DNA of 64,000 nt, from contig CP136061.1 of assembly GCA_032622095.1 (NCBI GenBank), positions 55,501,762 through 55,565,761 on the forward strand, given 5' to 3'. The position numbers were made by a program, and so were the translations under genes. This stretch comes from Siphonodentalium dalli (Eukaryota > Mollusca > Scaphopoda > Gadilida > Siphonodentaliidae). A model generated the notes under the pieces. It had not been told where the DNA came from. It made no database searches and was given only the letters and a program-made list of their open reading frames with translations. Below are positions 55,876 to 64,000 of this stretch, piece by piece (the first letter of the stretch is position 1; the number at the start of each line of letters is the position of its first letter).

Positions 55876-56341
55876 CCAAGCTCTCAACCAACAATCTGGA
55901 TATCCGAAGAGACCTCAACTTCTAGTCCTCAACCAACAATCTGAACATCTGAAAGAGACCTCAAGTTATAGTCCTCAACCAACAATCGCGACAGATGAAT
56001 GATACCTCAACTTAACCCTTTCAGTGCCAGGGGCAGATCTCATCGGCCCAAATTTACGGTCTGTAAAATCGGCCCTAAAAAAATAAAAAACATTTTTTTT
56101 TTTAGATTTTTTAAAAATTATTAAAATTGTAAAAAATTGTAAAAAATAATAACAAATGATGAAAAATTGTTAGGCCAATGCATTCTCTTATATAAGAGAA
56201 TGCATTGGCACAGGGTATATCGGTTGATACAAAAATCGGACCTGGCACTCAAAGGGTTATAGTCCTCAACCAACAATCGGGACAGTTGAATAATACCTCA
56301 ACTATTATGAGTCCACAGTGAACTATTTCGACATCTGAATG
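55863..56341 (+). repeat. Stop-codon/3' UTR tandem array, 5 units of 46 bp
   Basis: Units begin CCTCAACTACTAACC (55863, containing the real stop), CCTCAACTTCTAG (55913), CCTCAAGTTATAG (55959), CCTCAACTTA-[MITE]-TAG (56005) and CCTCAACTATTATGAG (56296), each followed by TCCTCAACCAACAATC-like text. Spacing is 50, 46, 46, and 46 once the MITE and its duplication are removed. Units 1-4 keep a stop triplet at the same place. Confidence 0.9.
56015..56257 (+). mobile_element. Family-C MITE in the DNAH1 3' UTR
   Basis: ACCCTTTCAGTGCCAGG ... CCTGGCACTCAAAGGGT with a shortened hairpin (CATTCTCTTATATAAGAGAATG). TA flanks both sides; the neighbouring tandem units give the empty site (CAAGTTATAGTCC). It carries AATAAA at 56082-56087 followed by a T-run. 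Confidence 0.9.
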
Positions 56342-56413
56342 AAGTCTCAACTACTAATTCATGAGATTTCCACCAACAGGTCCTCAAGCTGGACTTCTAT
56401 ATGAAGTCTCAGA

Positions 56414-56419
56414 AATAAA
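56414..56419 (+). terminator. DNAH1: Poly(A) signal AATAAA, DNAH1
   Basis: Canonical AATAAA 539 nt after the stop codon with a GT-rich stretch about 20 nt downstream. A second AATAAA, carried by the MITE at 56082-56087 and followed by a T-run, could act as an earlier site. Confidence 0.55.
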
Positions 56420-56640
56420 AGTTGACTATATGATATGAGTGTGCCCTGCATAGTGAAATCAATGCAGGAAACAACGACAGTATAATTACATTCCGTCCAG
56501 CGTCATTTTGTGAATCTGTGATATTTTGAAAATTATTTATTTAGTGACGAAACATTCTCATTTGCATGAAATTACATTCTGATACAAACAAATGTCCATC
56601 CAAATGAAACAGAATGACCCACTCCTCATTACCCCATTAC

Positions 56641-57021
56641 TTAACCCTTTACCCAACAAACCGGCCAAAACCGGCCAAATAAAGCTTCAACAGCCTAAAA
56701 TATCTTGGGTCTGTCTCAATAAAACCATACAAATATGGATATTATTGGAACCGGCTCATTGACCACATTGTCATAGTTACAGTTATGCCCTGTGCCAATG
56801 CATTCTCTTATATATGCGAGTCGACCATAGGTCGCCTCGCATATATAAGAGAATGCATTGGCCTAAAAAAAATCTTTTTTTAACACTTTTTACCATTTTT
56901 TCTTACATTCTTTAACAATTTTATAATTTTTAATGTTTTAAGCCAATGCATTCTCATAGGTCGACTCGCATATATAAGAGAATGCATTGGCACAGGGCCC
57001 TTCTGTTGGGTAAAGGGTTAA
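56641..57021 (+). mobile_element. Family-A double-hairpin MITE
   Basis: TTAACCCTTTACCCAACAAA ... CTGTTGGGTAAAGGGTTAA. The first hairpin is intact, the second shortened (CATTCTCATAGGTCGACTCG). TTAA on both sides. It lies about 220 bp after the DNAH1 poly(A) signal. Confidence 0.9.
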
Positions 57022-57210
57022 TGGATATGAAAGGTATCACCATGGACTGTACTACTAGTACATTATTTTTTTTCTGAATTATCAAATCACCCATTCAAAC
57101 TTGTAGGTTGAAATCCTTTCTCTTTGAAAAGCCATTTAGTTTTTTTAGATAATGTTTCTAGAATTGTTTATAGATTTCATCTCATGATTTCCTAGATAGA
57201 GTTTGACTAC

Positions 57211-57356
57211 TTAACCCTTTCATGATGGGAGATGCGCTGGTGCAGCATTAAAGATCATGTGCCAGTGCATTCTCTTATATATGCGAGTCTCGCATACTGG
57301 GAGTCTCACATATATAAGAGAATGTGCTGGCTTGCAAGGTCAAGTTAAATATTGTT
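57211..57356 (+). mobile_element. Family-B MITE, first half
   Basis: TTAACCCTTTCATGATGGGA, GCAGCATTAAAGATCATGTG, one hairpin, GGTCAAGTTAAATATTGTTA, then truncation before the second hairpin. Confidence 0.8.
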
Positions 57357-58015
57357 AGAAGATATGTTTAGGACACTTTTGTTTTTCATCAAATGATTGG
57401 TTAATTTCACAGAGAAAGTGATATTTCATTGGTTTAGCAATGTAACAAGCGATTGCCAGGAATCAATTCCTTATTCCGCCAAACCTTCGTGCTTTGCTTA
57501 CAGATTTGATGATTATAAAAGGTTAATTATCAGATTTTGTTTTAATCAGCCAATCAAGGTATGATTTTAACAGGTGTGTATGAGGACTGGTGTGATACCG
57601 AATATGGCCAAGCAATCACCTTCTAGCATTTATTAACATTTTATATGGCTATAGTCAAGTTCAATCCCGACATAGACAAGGAATTGCATGCTAGAGGTGT
57701 TTTATTTAAATTAAGCATTAGATTAGCAGCCAGTGGTAATGAATTCAGCACCTGTTACTTTTCTATATATGGCTCTGTTACATTGACTACTCAATTAATA
57801 GATTTCAGGCAAGAGATATAAATTATATCATATAAAATAATTTTAGTGTAACATATCAAAATTCAAAGACAATAAATTCATCTTTTAGTACCCTCTCATG
57901 AATGGTCCCATTTAAATATAAATCATACAATCACAGGATTCCATGTAACAGGCACTGATATTCAAAACATACAATTAAAGGAATATTAAATTCAGAATTC
58001 AATCTTCATTATCAA
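57357..58015. other. Intergenic, no feature recognised
   Basis: A+T-rich DNA without visible repeats, ORFs of note or RNA genes. Confidence 0.5.
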
Positions 58016-58457
58016 GCCTGAGTTTAGTGTGCCATTCATTTGCAGAATGAGGTCCCCAGAGGGTGAATTTAGTGACGCTATCCCGCATAGCGGGTTAGCA
58101 TCACCAAATTCACCCTCTGGGTAGCTCTTTCTGCATAGCCTCATCTGCTATAGGAGACATAGACTCAGATTGAAGTTCCCAAATGGTGAATATTGTGATG
58201 TACACCCATTGGGAACCTCGATTATGCAATTTGTCATCTGCCAATTTGGGGATATTGAGAAACCAAACTAAAAACGAAATAGAATCTATGTGAAGAAGTT
58301 TCTATAGAAATTTGATAATAAAGAAACTTTCCAGAGAAGATGAGGTCCCTAGAGGGTGAATATAGTGACGCTAGCCTGCTATGTGGGATAGCGTCACTAA
58401 ATTCACCCTCTGGGGACCTCATTCTGCAAATGACAGGCACCTTATTCTCAGGCTTGC
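58016..58457 (+). mobile_element. Family-H1 hAT-type MITE, second subfamily
   Basis: CAAGCCTGAGTTTAGTGTGC to CCTTATTCTCAGGCTTG, palindromes with CCCGCATAGCGGG and CCTGCTATGTGGGA, middle GCCAATTTGGGGATATTGAG and GAAGTTTCTATAGAAATTTG as at 53710 and 15471. Flanks CTTCATTA and CTTCATAT (6 of 8). Confidence 0.88.
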
Positions 58458-59331
58458 TTCATATGAGAATATCCAATGAAAATAAATCATAAAATATTGT
58501 TATCACTCATAACTCTGTGATTTATTATTATGGCCTCAGAAATATTGATCAGAATACATAGCACACCTGTTGCTTTGATTGTGGCACATCAATCCTGCAG
58601 GAGAACTGTTTATGTGATATCTGATATGGTTATTTGATACAGAATGGTACTTTGGGTTGCATTGAATGTAGGTTGTGCAGACAGACAGCTGCCATTTTGC
58701 TTGTAGAATAAATGTCAATCAAACTTTTTGCTACTTTCCCTGAATGTACGCTCGGAAACACAGTGATAGGATATTGGAGAATTCCCTTACCCTTCTGAAT
58801 ATTCATATATTACCGAGCACTCATCTTCGATTGTGTGATGGCTGTACAACAATAAGTCCTTTTGCCTAAATTCATATTTCGAGTGGTGGCAGCTTTCCTC
58901 TTTTTCTTAACATTTTCTTGATATTTCGCCATGTTGACTTTGAAATACATATTTCAATCCGGTCTGGAATATGTGGAATTTCTCTACCTGACCTCTACAG
59001 GTTTGGCATATTTTGTACTTACGACTTGAAATGTCAATGCCAGAACGTCATAGATTTTGTTAACGATGTCCTGTTTATAGGATTTTGTTCCAATTGAAGC
59101 ATTATATAATGTTGTAACACGATGGAATTGGAAACATATTCACGACAAATACAGATATCATTATCTTTGCAAAACTTGTTACATGAATCGAGAAATACAA
59201 AAAGTGCGCCGGCATGAGTACAGAAATAGATTGGGAATTCTCAGTATTCAGGACTAAAAATACTTCGTTTGACTCCTGCAACCATTGGGATATTCAAATA
59301 AAAAGTAGTCCATCGGCAATATGGCAATTGT
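58458..59331. other. Intergenic, no feature recognised
   Basis: About 870 bp with only short ORFs and no repeat that I recognise. Confidence 0.5.
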
Positions 59332-59675
59332 GTATGGACGAGTCCAAGATTGGTAAGCCGATTCGATGAGGGTGACAATTGGAGTAATGTGTACACTCCC
59401 GTATTCAGGGGTGGCAGAGCAGGGGGTCATACAGGGGTTCCAGCCCTCACCCTTGCCCTTGTCTGACCCTGTGCAAATACATAATATACATTGGGAAAAG
59501 TGCCCTTCAGACCCCTTGTCCTTCAGTATTTCTGCCATCCCTGCCCATATTCTCACTTTCATTGAATTATAACACTTTTATGACAGGAGCTGCGCTGGTG
59601 CAGCATTAAAGATCCTGTGCCAGTGCATTCTCTTAAATTCCCATATTATTTTCATTCTCTTATATTCCCATAGGG
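59332..59675 (+). repeat. Repeat L, second copy
   Basis: GTATGGACGAGTCCAAGATT, GGTAAGCCGATTCGATGAGG, CCCTTGCCCTTGTCTGACCC, then the left half of a family-B MITE (TATGACAGGAGCTGCGCTGG). Unlike the first copy, the MITE continues to its right end at 59845. Confidence 0.85.
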
Positions 59676-59845
59676 AGCCTCTTATATATATAAGAGAATG
59701 CACTAGCTTACAAAGTCAAGGTAAATATTGTTATGTATTCTCTTATATATGCAAGGCTCCCTATGGGAGACTCGCATATATAGGAGAATGCATTGGCACA
59801 GGGTTTACGCAAAATTTCAGGAAGCTCCAGTCATGGAAGGGTTAA
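59570..59845 (-). mobile_element. Family-B double-hairpin MITE
   Basis: TTATGACAGGAGCTGCGCTG, AAAGATCCTGTGCCAGTGCA, hairpins with a duplicated TCTTATATTCCCATA segment, AAGGTAAATATTGTTATGTA, and AGCTCCAGTCATGGAAGGGT then TAA. Confidence 0.82.
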
Positions 59846-61185
59846 TTATCAGTTTACAAATGTGGTTTTGTTTGGTATATAATACAAGCTATGCATATAA
59901 AAATATTTAAATTGTCAGGAGCACAATTAAAGTTTGTATGGTTATAACATCCCTGTTTTAATTGTCCTTAATCAAATTCACCTTTTTCAACTCATACACA
60001 GAGTTACGGTACTGAATCCAGATGAAAAAATCATTAATTTTTGCAGATTTTATGAATTAATCCAGATTAATCAGTTAAATTATAGGCAGAATGTTGCAAG
60101 TTTGAATTCAAATTCAGTTTATCAAGCAGATTAATGACCACACCTAACAATGAAACAACATGTGTTGAAATGGGAGCAAACAAAATTTGAATAAGTGAAA
60201 TCCCATTTACCTTTTTATCAAGTAATGAATCTCCAATAATTTGTAGATTATAATACAGTATGGGTGGCAACATATTGCAGGCTTATACACACATGACAGG
60301 GGTCTTATACATTCTGGGTATACAAATCAATAGGCTTACATTGAAATGAACCCAGTCGGAATACACAGCGGTACCATGTGGTGGTGTAATTCTTCATGCT
60401 TATGAGGGACCACAGCCTGGAGGCCCCGTTCATTTATCCACACCATGTAGTTTGATAGTACTTGTTTTATCCCCTAATTAGGCAAAGAAGCTGTTCAGGT
60501 ACCACAAGTCAACATACTGTGGCCCAATGAAGAGTTCATTACATTCCAGGGTGTTATTATATGAACCCTAGAACCAGTAGGAATGGTCAAAAAGGACTTT
60601 CAGTCACCTTTTGTGTTATAATATGAAGTTTCCAGGGTGTTACTGTCACTGCATGGGGTATAATGTTCTCACAGACACATATGTGCCTTAAAAATTAAAA
60701 AAAAGAACCTAACTGAGAATTCCCAGTGGTACCAATACAATGAATGAGCTCAAATAGGCTCAGACTTAACCATTTTATTAATTATGATAACTGATACTAA
60801 TTAATGGTTATTCATTCATTCTCATTCATTCATTTGTAGGCTTTCCTGAGCTTTATTAGATGAGGTTAGGGTATTATCATAACTGACACACAGTTGCGCC
60901 TTAAGAATTGAAAACATTAAGAAGGAGAATTCAGTTGTCTCAATACTGAATGTTCGCATATAAACCCAGCCATAACCCTTTTATAACAGTATATTCGATG
61001 ATGGATGGTCAGTGATTCCCATCTATAGGGATGTTCAGCTAGTCAGTTCAAGCAGTCTTATGAAGTTATTATCTGAACATACCTGAAAATGAATTAATGA
61101 GATTCCATAGCCGTTTCTCTGCCTGTTGTCTTCTGATATTTTCAAATCATCCCTACCAATGAAGAGTAGACTACAGTAACAGAGC
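59846..61185. other. Intergenic, family-D traces only
   Basis: Mostly unrecognised. 60960-61160 contains decayed family-D words (AGTTATTATCTGAACATACC, TCTCTGCCTGTTGTCTTCTG). 60781-60835 has ATTCATTC repeats. No gene seen. Confidence 0.45.
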
Positions 61186-61287
61186 TTTCCGATGAATGGC
61201 AACAAGCCATATTTCCGACTAAATCCTGAAAAATTACCCATAATTCTGCTGTAGTTAAGGAGTCGATTATTTAGGGCATTACTGTAT
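61186..61287 (+). mobile_element. Family-F MITE, right half
   Basis: Preceded by ACAGTAA (stub of the left arm), then CAGAGCTTTCCGATGAATGG to GATTATTTAGGGCATTACTG then TA. An internal deletion derivative of the palindrome. Confidence 0.85.
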
Positions 61288-61952
61288 TCCAAGTTATATG
61301 TTTAGAAGTGAATGAGAATCCTTTCTGGAGTTCTGATGGATATTTTGTTTGTATCAGATTGAATTTCTTTTTTACACGAGTAATAGTAATATATTTATGG
61401 TATTCTGTCCATGTCAACTGTGATGGATATTATGTTGTTTATTTTTATACTATTGTTTTATGTTGACAATCTAGTTATAAATTAAATTGTGAAGAACTAT
61501 TAAAAGATCTAAAACTATATTTTGCTTCCCTTCTTTATTGTTAATTTACCTATTTAAGATGGTCGAAACAGTTCTGACTCGTATTGAAGCACAATTCTGC
61601 TCATTTCTTGTTGAAATATTACTAGAATCCCAATGGTTTGTTTTTGGTAAAATTTCATACCGCGTTCTGTAAAATCAAATTATTGAGGGTTCTGATGGGG
61701 CGGGATCCCAAAGAATAGCATATTTCATTGCTCCAGTGACCAGTTAACATGAACAATACAAAACGAAGTCACATTTCCGAACGAGTTCCATACAGAATAA
61801 ACTGGTATAGAAGATTTATTTGAATTCAAGCGCAATTCAATTAAAACCTAAAGAAATTATCTTTCCCAGTTGATTGCCATCTCAATTTGCAGTTCATTTG
61901 AAATATGGTCATATTGCTCAAACCCTGATTGAGGCAATGAGCACATGTCTGG
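61288..61952. other. Intergenic, no feature recognised
   Basis: About 660 bp of A+T-rich DNA; nothing recognised. Confidence 0.5.
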
Positions 61953-62020
61953 ATATAGTGTGTCTGACATATGCAGAATTGGGTCCCTAGAGGGTGAATA
62001 GTGATGCTATTCTGCACAGG
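61953..62020 (+). mobile_element. Family-H1 MITE, 5' fragment
   Basis: ATAGTGTGTCTGACATATGC, AGAATTGGGTCCCTAGAGGG, TGAATAGTGATGCTATTCTG; only the first palindrome arm remains. Confidence 0.7.
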
Positions 62021-62094
62021 ATTATAACAGGAATATAAAAAAAAAACCCTAAAACTGATGACGTTGAAACACAAATATCATATACAATCCTTTT

Positions 62095-62220
62095 TTTTCA
62101 GGATTTAGTTGGAAATATGGCTTGTTGACATTCATCGGAAAGCCATATTTCCGACTAAATCTTGAAAAATTACCCATAATTCTCCTGTGGTTAAGGAGTC
62201 GATTATTTAGGGCATTACTC
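62095..62220 (+). mobile_element. Family-F MITE, partly palindromic
   Basis: TTCAGGATTTAGTTGGAAAT, GGCTTGTTGACATTCATCGG, then jumps to AAAGCCATATTTCCGACTAA and on to GATTATTTAGGGCATTAC. The centre of the palindrome and the left end are deleted. Confidence 0.82.
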
Positions 62221-62273
62221 TCTACACTGTTTCAAATGTTGAGATACAATAGTTCCGGTGCACCAATCTCAAT

Positions 62274-62493
62274 CAATCTGTTAGTGTGTTGAAGTCAATC
62301 TGTTAGTGTGTTGAAGTCAATCTGTTAGTGTGTTGAAGTCAATCTGTTAGTGTGTTGAAGTCAATCTGTTAGTGTGTTGAAGTCAATCTGTTAGTGTGTT
62401 GAAGTCAATCTGTTAGTGTGTTGAAGTCAATCTGTTAGTGTGTTGAAGTCAATCTGTTAGTGTGTTGAAGTCAATCTGTTAGTGTGTTGAAGT
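62274..62493 (+). repeat. 22-bp minisatellite, 10 identical copies
   Basis: CAATCTGTTAGTGTGTTGAA plus GT, ten units without a single difference, 220 bp exactly. Perfect identity implies a very recent expansion. Confidence 0.97.
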
Positions 62494-62544
62494 AGGACCG
62501 TACTCAGTGTGGACATATAGCAGCCAAGAGGGTAAGGCAAAAAA

Positions 62545-62616
62545 AAAATTCTGCATATTTTCGTTGCTGGCCCAAAATAAAAAATTCTGCATATTTTCGT
62601 TGCTGGCCCAAAATAA
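62545..62616 (+). repeat. 34-bp direct duplication
   Basis: AAAATTCTGCATATTTTCGT then TGCTGGCCCAAAATAA, two adjacent copies. Confidence 0.85.
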
Positions 62617-63909
62617 ATTCATGAATGAATAATTATTTTTTAAATGCCACGGGGGTTTAAATACTAGGAGTTTAACAGTATCATCTTTATATGAATGACT
62701 AATTTTAAATTCATAGGGGTTATGGGTTTATGAGGTTATCAGAAAAAGTGTATTTGAGGTTTTTTTTTAAATATCTGAAGTCTTACATATCATATAAACA
62801 TCTAACAATAAAGACTCCACAAATTGACAGGTAAGAACACTTAAAATTCCCCTAGAGGTATACCCTGTACTGTAGGCCATTTAATTACACCAATTTTACA
62901 GCATTTACTGGTGTCCCAAAAGCATAAATAATAGTGAAATATGTATGTGTATCAAGTACAGATTTCTATTTTAATTAATCATAACATGAAAGGGAAAACT
63001 GTTTGCAAATGTGAGATGAGTTAAAAAAATTATTATTACATATCATTGAACAATTATTGTGTTTCAGGTATGGCATGGAATTGATAATGGAGAGTTCCCT
63101 TCTGTTTTCAAAAAACAAAAAACCCTGCTACATGTAGTAGCCCTTGAAATACTCTTACGATCATGTTCTCAATCACCAATGCTATGAGACTTTATTGGCT
63201 GATATATTTGTTAAAATGCTGAAAACATTTTCTGAACATAAATCTGTGGAGGGTGGGAGAATATCTAATATCTACATGTCCTCACAGGAGCTTGTTCAAA
63301 TATTTTCAAAATTTAGTAATTTTCAGAAAAGTGAGTTTGCCATTTTAACATGCATGATAAATGGCCGTTAAAGGCCTCAAAGGTCTGACATGTGTGAACC
63401 CTTAAATCGGGGACATGGCTTTTATTAAAGTAAAAGTTCTCCGGTCAGGCTCCCGATTATATATCAGGGCTATGACAACAGAGTGAGAAGTGGTTTAAAC
63501 ACAAATTTTCAACAGTTGAAAATGTAATGCCAGTCACTTAAGTTGGAAAATTTACACACATTTATGGGTTGAAATTGTTCTCATTGTTTTCAAACAAGTA
63601 AATAATGTGAAAGATGTAGTTTTTGTTACCAACAGCAGCATATTTTTCTAGTTTTGGTCCAAATTTTTTTCTGAAATGGCCATCAGTTGGACATTTTCCA
63701 AACTATGGGGAGTTGGAAAGTTTGAGGTACTAGTTGGTAATGTTCCAACCCAAAAGGGGGGTGCAAATCGTATTTATGAACATCGGAGTTGGGAAATTTC
63801 AAGGTGGACATCCCCATCAAAGGACTTACTCTGGCCGCCCACACCCTGCTTTAAATGTCTCCTATTGCCAATGGTTATCAGTTACATCTGTATCCAGCAG
63901 CACACGATG
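62617..63909. other. Intergenic, no convincing gene
   Basis: A 75-codon ORF at 63144-63371 has no recognisable domain and no splice context that I trust. 63480-63840 carries GTTGGAAAGTTTGAGG-type words like those around 13415-13510, probably an old interspersed repeat. Confidence 0.4.
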
Positions 63910-64000
63910 CTTATCCATTCCATGACTGGAGCTTCCTGAAATTTTTGCAAAAACCCTGTGCCATGGGGAGCCACGCATATATATATATTAGAGAATACAT
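63910..64000 (+). mobile_element. Family-B MITE, cut by window end
   Basis: CCATTCCATGACTGGAGCTT, CTGAAATTTTTGCAAAAACC, CTGTGCCATGGGGAGCC, first hairpin with a deleted arm; it continues past 64000. Confidence 0.75.

Larger units (their letters stand above)
54266..55376 (-). mobile_element. Family-D MITE, split and rearranged
   Basis: Left piece TTAACCCTTTCTTTACTAAT to GTAGTACCC (54306); right piece from about 55190 (TTTGTTGAACTAGTCATCTG, ACATTTCCCACCAAAGAATA) to ATTTAGTATAGAAAGGGTTA. The gap holds a family-E element (from 54307), repeat L and other DNA, and one arm of the inner hairpin is gone. Confidence 0.65.
55876..56440 (+). other. DNAH1: DNAH1 3' UTR
   Basis: Runs from the stop to just past the best poly(A) signal. 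It contains four further units of a 46-bp tandem array and one family-C MITE (56015-56257) inserted in the fourth unit. The cleavage position is inferred from the signal at 56414 and following GT-rich sequence (GAGTGTG). Confidence 0.6.

Noticed and set aside
56012-56260. TTAA target duplication for the 3' UTR MITE
   Set aside because: The right flank is TTAT and neighbouring units read TTATAG, so TA is the more economical reading here, although other copies of the related families show TTAA on both sides.
62274-62493. CRISPR-like array
   Set aside because: Ten identical repeats directly abut; there are no spacers, no leader and no cas genes.
63144-63371. Downstream gene exon (75 codons)
   Set aside because: No recognisable domain and only weak splice context; nothing to distinguish it from a chance ORF.

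Overview
The window is eukaryotic, from an animal (metazoan) nuclear genome. It carries one recognisable host gene on the + strand: the 3' part of the inner-arm axonemal dynein heavy chain DNAH1. I read 21 consecutive exons between 1592 and 55875. They have GT-AG introns and compatible phases throughout, and join into one open frame of 1,146 residues plus a stop. The protein runs from the end of the stalk coiled coil through AAA5, the strut, AAA6 and the C-terminal domain, ending in ALNY-stop. The exons for the tail, linker, AAA1-4 and microtubule-binding tip lie upstream of base 1. The species cannot be named. High intron density, high DNAH1 similarity and A+T-rich introns packed with DNA transposons suggest a (probably marine) invertebrate, but this is inference.

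Layout. 1-1591: an upstream intron with a hAT-type MITE split by a 799-bp element with a 9-bp target duplication. 1592-20430: exons 1-12, with introns full of MITEs, three hAT-like elements and a textbook non-autonomous Helitron (14256-15161). 20431-25517: a 5-kb intron mostly filled by an insertion bounded by long inverted repeats. 25518-32884: exons 13-15 and a 30-bp minisatellite. 32885-43301: a 10.4-kb intron with a nested hAT and a 3.1-kb piggyBac element carrying a broken transposase, itself inside a MITE. 43302-55875: exons 16-21. 55876-about 56440: 3' UTR with an internal MITE. 56441-64000: intergenic DNA with more MITEs and no convincing gene.

The mobile DNA falls into a few families. 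Families A, B, C and D have TTAACCCTTT-type ends, usually TTAA on both sides, and look piggyBac-mobilised. A, B and C share a nearly perfect hairpin of about 65 bp that usually occurs as two mutually inverted copies. Family F is a perfect TA-flanked palindrome. Family H1 has 8-bp duplications (hAT-like) and long inverted arms. Families E and G are further inverted-repeat elements. Many insertions can be dated relative to each other because an uninterrupted paralogue in the window shows the empty site.

The most unusual signal is not a transposon. Three tandem arrays in this gene start inside coding sequence and run out over an exon boundary: exon 7 plus its splice donor (4 x 52 bp), exon 20 plus its splice donor (about 17 x 53 bp), and the stop codon plus 3' UTR (5 x 46 bp). 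The first two multiply near-copies of a real splice donor; the third multiplies the stop-codon segment.
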